This document shows, in pieces, positions 6,411 through 9,717 of a stretch of DNA of 9,717 bases. The notes beneath the pieces were generated by a model. It was not told the origin of the DNA. It ran no database searches and saw only the letters and a list, made by a program, of their open reading frames with translations. Within the stretch, counting starts at the first letter, position 1; every line of letters starts with the position of its first letter. A program made the position numbers and the translations under genes. The stretch covers positions 1 to 9,717 of the forward strand of contig JBBAOE010000054.1 of the NCBI GenBank assembly GCA_040401595.1, in the 5' to 3' direction. Origin of the DNA: RFPW01 sp040401595. Its GTDB lineage: Bacteria > Pseudomonadota > Gammaproteobacteria > Burkholderiales > Burkholderiaceae_E.

Positions 6411-6656
6411 ATGACTGACCGGAGCGAAATGTTTGATCGCCTCAAAGGCTTGATTGAACCATTTAACAAAAAAGGCGTCGAAGTTGGTGAGGCAACGACC
6501 TTTGCCGGCGATCTTGAATGGGACAGCCTGACGGTGATGGATTTTGTGGCTGAAGTTGAAGACAGCTTCGACATCATCATAAGCATGAATTTGCAGGCGG
6601 AAATCGAAAATGTCGGCCAATTGGTCGATGCCGTGACCAAGCTAACCACTGCTTAA
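6411..6656 (+). CDS. Acyl carrier protein of the sphingolipid cluster
   Basis: A small acidic carrier protein of 81 residues that would carry the acyl chain on a 4'-phosphopantetheine arm. The attachment motif is WDSL (37-40), with Ser39 the modified residue, followed by the recognition helix VMDFVAEVEDSF. It differs from the housekeeping fatty-acid ACP (usual motif GADSLD), marking it as a specialised ACP. It sits 20 bases before spt; an unusual ACP adjacent to SPT was reported for Sphingomonas wittichii, and the equivalent Caulobacter ACP is needed for ceramide synthesis, so it most likely delivers the acyl group to Spt. I use the ATG at 6411, with GAGGA (6399-6403) 7 bases upstream; a longer frame from a TTG at 6339 lacks support. 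The 90-base gap after the reductase gene could hold a promoter, but none is convincing. Confidence 0.9.
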   Translation: MTDRSEMFDRLKGLIEPFNKKGVEVGEATTFAGDLEWDSLTVMDFVAEVEDSFDIIISMNLQAEIENVGQLVDAVTKLTTA

Positions 6657-6676
6657 AATTTCCACGAGAGACGGTT

Positions 6677-7876
6677 ATGACTGACTTATTTTCAAAATTT
6701 GATGCCTTGATCGCCCAGCGCGAAGGTCTGCTAGCCACCGGCGTAAAAGACCCGTTCAGCCTCGTGATGGAAGAAGTGAAATCGCCCACCGTTGCTGTCG
6801 TCAATGGCAAGGAAACGATCCTGCTCGGCACCTATAATTATATGGGCATGACCTTTGACGATGATGTCATTGCCGCAGGCAAGCAGGCTTTGGACGACTT
6901 TGGCGCTGGCACTACCGGCAGCCGCGTTCTGAACGGCACGTTTCAGGGCCATAAAGAATGCGAAGACGCATTGAAGGAATTTTACGGAATGGACCATGCT
7001 ATGGTCTTTTCCACCGGCTATCAGGCGAATTTGGGCATCATCAGCACGATTGCGGGCAAGGGCGATTATATCATCCTCGATATAGATAGCCATGCGTCGA
7101 TTTATGACGGCTGCAAAATGGGCGACGCCGAAATCGTCGCCTTCCGCCATAATGACGTTGAGGCTCTCGAAAAACGCCTGAAGCGTCTTCCTGCGGAAGC
7201 TGGCAAGCTTGTGGTGCTTGAGGGCGTTTACTCGATGCTTGGTGACGTTGCGCCTTTGAAGGAAATGATCCGCGTCTCGAAAGAGGCTGGCGCGATGATC
7301 TTAGTCGACGAAGCACATTCAATGGGCTTCATCGGCGAAAATGGGCGCGGAGTGGCGGAAGAACAGGGCGTACTCGATGATGTCGATTTCGTCATTGGCA
7401 CCTTTTCCAAATCGGTGGGTACCGTGGGTGGCTTCTGCGTGTCGAACCATCCTAAATTTGAAATCATGCGGCTTGTATGCCGCCCTTATGTGTTCACCGC
7501 CTCGCTTCCGCCATCGGTTGTCGCTTGTTCGGCGGCCAGCATCCGCAAACTTATGCACAACGGCAACAAGCGCGCGCATTTGTGGGAAAATTCAAAGAAT
7601 CTGCATCAGGGCTTGCGCGATCTGGGTTTCCAATTGGGGACGCCCAATGCACAAAGCGCTATCATCGCGGTCGTCATGCCTGATCTAGAAAAGGGCGCGG
7701 CGATGTGGGCGGCGTTGCTTGAAAACGGGCTCTATGTGAACTTGGCACGTCCGCCCGCGACGCCCGCGGGCATGACCTTGCTACGTTGCTCGCTTTGCGC
7801 GGAGCATACGAGCGATCAGGTGGCAGATATTCTCAACCGATTCGAACGCGCGGGCAAAGCTGTCGGGATCATCTAA
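6677..7876 (+). CDS. spt: Serine palmitoyltransferase (Spt)
   Basis: PLP-dependent alpha-oxoamine synthase that condenses L-serine with an activated fatty acyl chain to give 3-ketosphinganine, the committed step of sphingolipid synthesis. The 399-residue chain has all key positions of the well-studied Sphingomonas paucimobilis enzyme at a constant offset of 20: His139 (His159) stacking on PLP, Asp211 and His214 in DEAHS (Asp231, His234), PLP-lysine Lys245 in TFSKSVG (Lys265), and Arg358 and Arg370 near the C-terminus (Arg378, Arg390). The glycine-rich GTTGSRVLNGT (78-88) is also typical of the family. It is soluble, with no membrane helix, like other bacterial SPTs. The same fold includes KBL, BioF and HemA; the conserved Arg378 equivalent and the ACP and CerR-like neighbours favour Spt. 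A GAGAG at 6666-6670 precedes the ATG. Confidence 0.94.
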   Translation: MTDLFSKFDALIAQREGLLATGVKDPFSLVMEEVKSPTVAVVNGKETILLGTYNYMGMTFDDDVIAAGKQALDDFGAGTTGSRVLNGTFQGHKECEDALKEFYGMDHAMVFSTGYQANLGIISTIAGKGDYIILDIDSHASIYDGCKMGDAEIVAFRHNDVEALEKRLKRLPAEAGKLVVLEGVYSMLGDVAPLKEMIRVSKEAGAMILVDEAHSMGFIGENGRGVAEEQGVLDDVDFVIGTFSKSVGTVGGFCVSNHPKFEIMRLVCRPYVFTASLPPSVVACSAASIRKLMHNGNKRAHLWENSKNLHQGLRDLGFQLGTPNAQSAIIAVVMPDLEKGAAMWAALLENGLYVNLARPPATPAGMTLLRCSLCAEHTSDQVADILNRFERAGKAVGII

Positions 7877-7883
7877 CGGGACG

Positions 7884-7896
7884 TCCGGGAACCGGA
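7884..7896. terminator. Weak hairpin between convergent spt and Tam41-like genes
   Basis: TCCGG (7884-7888), GAA, CCGGA (7892-7896) form a perfect 5-base stem with a 3-base loop just after the spt stop. There is no T-run worth the name. The 66-base convergent gap shows no better terminator on either strand, so termination here may be factor-dependent. Confidence 0.25.
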
Positions 7897-7942
7897 TTGA
7901 CAGTGACGCTCGTTTATTGATCCTGCGCAACCGATTTGGTGG

Positions 7943-8866
7943 TTAACGCACTGCGCCTTTTGCCCATAATTTCGGCACCAGAAACAAAGCCGCGACCAAT
8001 GGCCATTTGCGCTGCCATGGCCGGATGATGATTTGCGTTCCGGCGTGGCGGTTGATCTTCCAAGCCAGATAATCAATCCCGCCTGCATAGGTAAACGCGG
8101 CCTTGGAAAGCCGCGCGATGGTCAGCAATTTGCCGCGTCGCCGCAAGCCCGGCCAGCGGTTTTTCTCTTGCGCAATTCTGCCATCTACATCCGGCAAGAG
8201 GAGGATTTTACTGCTGCGCAGTTCGTTCGCTATATTGGTGTGATACAGCGCAGCGACGCCAAAACGGCTATAGCGTTCGGGGTCAAATGCGATGACGGAC
8301 GACGGTCGGTCTTTGCGTTCGGCACGCAGTTCAGCGCTATATGTCATCTGGAAACCCGACTGCCACAAATCGAGGACATCCACTTCACGTTCGACAAATG
8401 CCAATGCGGCATTGAGCAAAGTTGGTGCTGCACCCGAAATCGAGATTACCGCCGCGTGTCGGGCCGTTTCATCGGCGCACCAGACCAAGCGCGAAGGCTG
8501 TGCAAATCTGGCCCAGACCGACACGGCGGAGGCGGCTGGCCGGTTAAGATTATGGAAGTCGTTCTCGCTTAGCACTGCGACTTTGGCGATGAGGCCATTA
8601 TGCTGAAACGGAAAGACGTTGGGCGGCAGTCGGCGGTTCCATGTCGCGAGCCAGCTTTTGCCATAAGCTGTTTTATAGTCCGAAACGATCAGATAAAAGT
8701 CGAGCATCTCGCCCTGCAATTGCTCTGTCCGTAAACAAGAACCGTAAAACAGCACTGCCCGTCCGGCGCCATTAAACTGCGCCGCAATATGCGCAGCAAA
8801 TTCGCTAACCCCTGCCTGCACTGGGACAGCCAATTCTTCAGCGATAAGTTGCGTGAGCGAGGGCAT
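7943..8866 (-). CDS. Tam41/Mmp37-like nucleotidyltransferase, candidate CDP-lipid synthase
   Basis: A 307-residue protein that would readily be labelled hypothetical. Its first half matches the pattern of the mitochondrial Tam41 (Mmp37) CDP-diacylglycerol synthases as I recall them: the nucleotidyltransferase core VLFYGSCLR (38-46) followed by EMLDFYLIVSD (53-63, Asp56), then HNGLIAKVAVLS (89-100) where Tam41 has NGRLIKYGVIS. Further along, RLVW and a TLLNAALAF helix (126-157), MTYSAELR (174-181), and a C-terminal IIIRPWQRKW (279-288) fit the later Tam41 segments, including its IxRPSS motif. The last 20 residues are hydrophobic with basic residues and could be a membrane-attaching helix, as in Tam41. 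Tam41 makes CDP-diacylglycerol from phosphatidic acid and CTP. The gene follows a lipid kinase gene by 33 bases on the same strand and faces the spt cluster, so a CTP-dependent activation of a phosphorylated sphingolipid is plausible. The substrate is inferred only; no clear ribosome site precedes the ATG. Confidence 0.68.
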   Translation of the reverse strand: MPSLTQLIAEELAVPVQAGVSEFAAHIAAQFNGAGRAVLFYGSCLRTEQLQGEMLDFYLIVSDYKTAYGKSWLATWNRRLPPNVFPFQHNGLIAKVAVLSENDFHNLNRPAASAVSVWARFAQPSRLVWCADETARHAAVISISGAAPTLLNAALAFVEREVDVLDLWQSGFQMTYSAELRAERKDRPSSVIAFDPERYSRFGVAALYHTNIANELRSSKILLLPDVDGRIAQEKNRWPGLRRRGKLLTIARLSKAAFTYAGGIDYLAWKINRHAGTQIIIRPWQRKWPLVAALFLVPKLWAKGAVR

Positions 8867-8899
8867 AGCAGGGGTCTTAGCCGCCTTTATAGGCGCTTG

Positions 8900-9717
8900 T
8901 TAAGCGGCCAGTTTCAAGAACGGAACGGGCGGTGTCGAGCGAAGAACGATTGGACTGCCGCGGTGGGCCTGAAACACTTCGCCGTCCAGAACGACACTGC
9001 TTTGTTCGCTGTCAATGCGAATGACATCGCCTTGTTGGAAATGCACGCCACGCAAATTGGTTTGCCCCAATTTGCCGCGCAGTGAGGCTGCGATCATTTT
9101 CACCATAGCCAATGGTTTTTGGTCCACCGCCAGAAATTTCATCAGCCCGCGTTGCTTAATGTTACCTGCCTGACCGCCCAGTAAAAGCTTCTCCAAAGTT
9201 GTCACTATCAGCACAGAAAATGTGCCATGGAGTTCCCCATTGCGGACGAACGATATGCTGACCGGCTTGGATCGTTTGGGCAGGAAACTGGCTTTTACAC
9301 TGACGATTGCTGAAAACATGACAGCAACTACGGTCAAAAAATGACTCAGCCCATTGGGTAGGCCCAAGGGATAAATTTTGTGCCGGCAGTATAAAATCGT
9401 TTCGGCAAGGCCTGCGCCGCCTAGGAACATTCCAAGCACCGGACGCGCACCTTCGCTGCCATCGCTCAGGGCAATGAGTTCGCGAACGACAATATGTTTT
9501 GACAGGTCGCCTTTTGCGACTTCAATAATCCGCGATAGCGCTTCCAGCGGGTCGCCTTCTGCGCCCAAGTCCAAGGCGATGAGGTTCGTCTTGCCGTTAG
9601 GTAATACAGCCACTGGCGGCGGAGTGCCTTCAAAATGCCCACCATGATAAAGCTCGGTCAGGGCGGATTGAACCGTGCCATCGCCGCCGTTGATGACCAG
9701 CACCATGGGCTTGACGC
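8900..9717 (-). CDS. DAGK/LCB5-family lipid kinase, ceramide kinase (CpgB-like) candidate; 5' end outside window
   Basis: ATP-dependent lipid kinase of the diacylglycerol/sphingosine/ceramide kinase fold. Counting from the first Met in view, the nucleotide-binding motif NGGDGTV is at 6-12, followed by a PNGKTNLIA loop (36-44) and the C-terminal VVLDGEVF (238-245), all in family order. The frame stays open through the window edge (codons for V-K-P before that Met). Because family members carry roughly 55-65 residues before GGDGT, the Met at 9704-9706 is almost certainly internal and the true start lies beyond the window. Caulobacter has a ceramide kinase, CpgB, of this fold within its sphingolipid locus, making ceramide 1-phosphate on the way to ceramide phosphoglycerate. 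Here the neighbour spt and the downstream Tam41-like gene point the same way. A plain diacylglycerol kinase remains possible; the visible part does not decide the lipid. Confidence 0.85.
   Translation of the reverse strand, partial: VKPMVLVINGGDGTVQSALTELYHGGHFEGTPPPVAVLPNGKTNLIALDLGAEGDPLEALSRIIEVAKGDLSKHIVVRELIALSDGSEGARPVLGMFLGGAGLAETILYCRHKIYPLGLPNGLSHFLTVVAVMFSAIVSVKASFLPKRSKPVSISFVRNGELHGTFSVLIVTTLEKLLLGGQAGNIKQRGLMKFLAVDQKPLAMVKMIAASLRGKLGQTNLRGVHFQQGDVIRIDSEQSSVVLDGEVFQAHRGSPIVLRSTPPVPFLKLAA

Noticed and set aside
5994..6620. 208-codon minus-strand frame opposite the CerR-like and ACP genes
   Set aside because: It crosses the end of one gene, the gap and most of the ACP gene; the ACP with its WDSL motif is the real product.
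6677..7876. Spt being 2-amino-3-ketobutyrate ligase, BioF or HemA instead
   Set aside because: All S. paucimobilis SPT active-site positions, including both C-terminal arginines, are present at a constant offset, and the neighbours are an ACP and a CerR-like reductase.
8033..8572. 179-codon + strand frame opposite the Tam41-like gene
   Set aside because: The minus-strand frame is longer, fits the neighbouring operon and carries nucleotidyltransferase motifs; the + frame has none.
8882..8895. CGCCT-TTAT-AGGCG hairpin between the lipid kinase and Tam41-like genes as a terminator
   Set aside because: The stem is only 5 bases with no T-run after it on the minus strand, and the two genes are 33 bases apart on the same strand, so read-through is more likely.
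9704..9706. ATG as the true start of the lipid kinase
   Set aside because: It would leave only a few residues before GGDGT and delete the first strands of the fold; the frame is open to the window edge.

Overview
The window looks chromosomal and comes from an alphaproteobacterium, most likely a sphingomonad. Four observations point there: a serine palmitoyltransferase with its own acyl carrier protein, a class II EPSP synthase very like the Agrobacterium CP4 type, a FYDLN-acid family gene divergent from aroA next to tRNA-Ala, and weak -10 promoter elements. The base composition is moderate rather than very GC-rich, so a Sphingorhabdus- or Sphingopyxis-like genome is a reasonable but unproven guess. 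No phage, plasmid, transposase or CRISPR signal was seen.

Layout. Positions 1-207 are non-coding apart from an unassigned open frame at the edge, and hold a palindromic dispersed repeat (89-178). On the minus strand from 2440 to 208 lies a tightly coupled operon: aroA, a small three-helix membrane protein with a TTG start, and cmk, each joined by a 4-base stop/start overlap. Divergent from it is a FYDLN-acid zinc-ribbon gene (2596-2913), followed by a strong hairpin and tRNA-Ala(GGC) (2987-3062). A second copy of the repeat (3128-3218) precedes obgE. A second coupled operon runs rightward: obgE, proB (16-base overlap), a CerR-like NAD(P)-dependent reductase (ATGA overlap with proB), an acyl carrier protein, and serine palmitoyltransferase (spt), ending at 7876.

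The last 1.8 kb is convergent with spt. It encodes, on the minus strand, a lipid kinase of the DAGK/ceramide-kinase fold (5' end outside the window), then a protein that resembles the Tam41/Mmp37 family of CDP-diacylglycerol synthases and seems easy to miss as hypothetical.

Together the right half reads as a sphingolipid locus. ACP-bound acyl chain plus serine gives 3-ketosphinganine (Spt). The CerR-like enzyme reduces the keto group. The kinase could phosphorylate ceramide or a related lipid, and the Tam41-like enzyme could then activate the phospholipid with CTP. A CDP-ceramide (or CDP-sphingoid) intermediate leading to anionic phosphosphingolipids is the most interesting hypothesis here. 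It is inference from family resemblance and context, not shown by the sequence. No ceramide synthase, acyl-ACP/CoA ligase or CDP-alcohol phosphotransferase is visible in the window; they would have to lie elsewhere.
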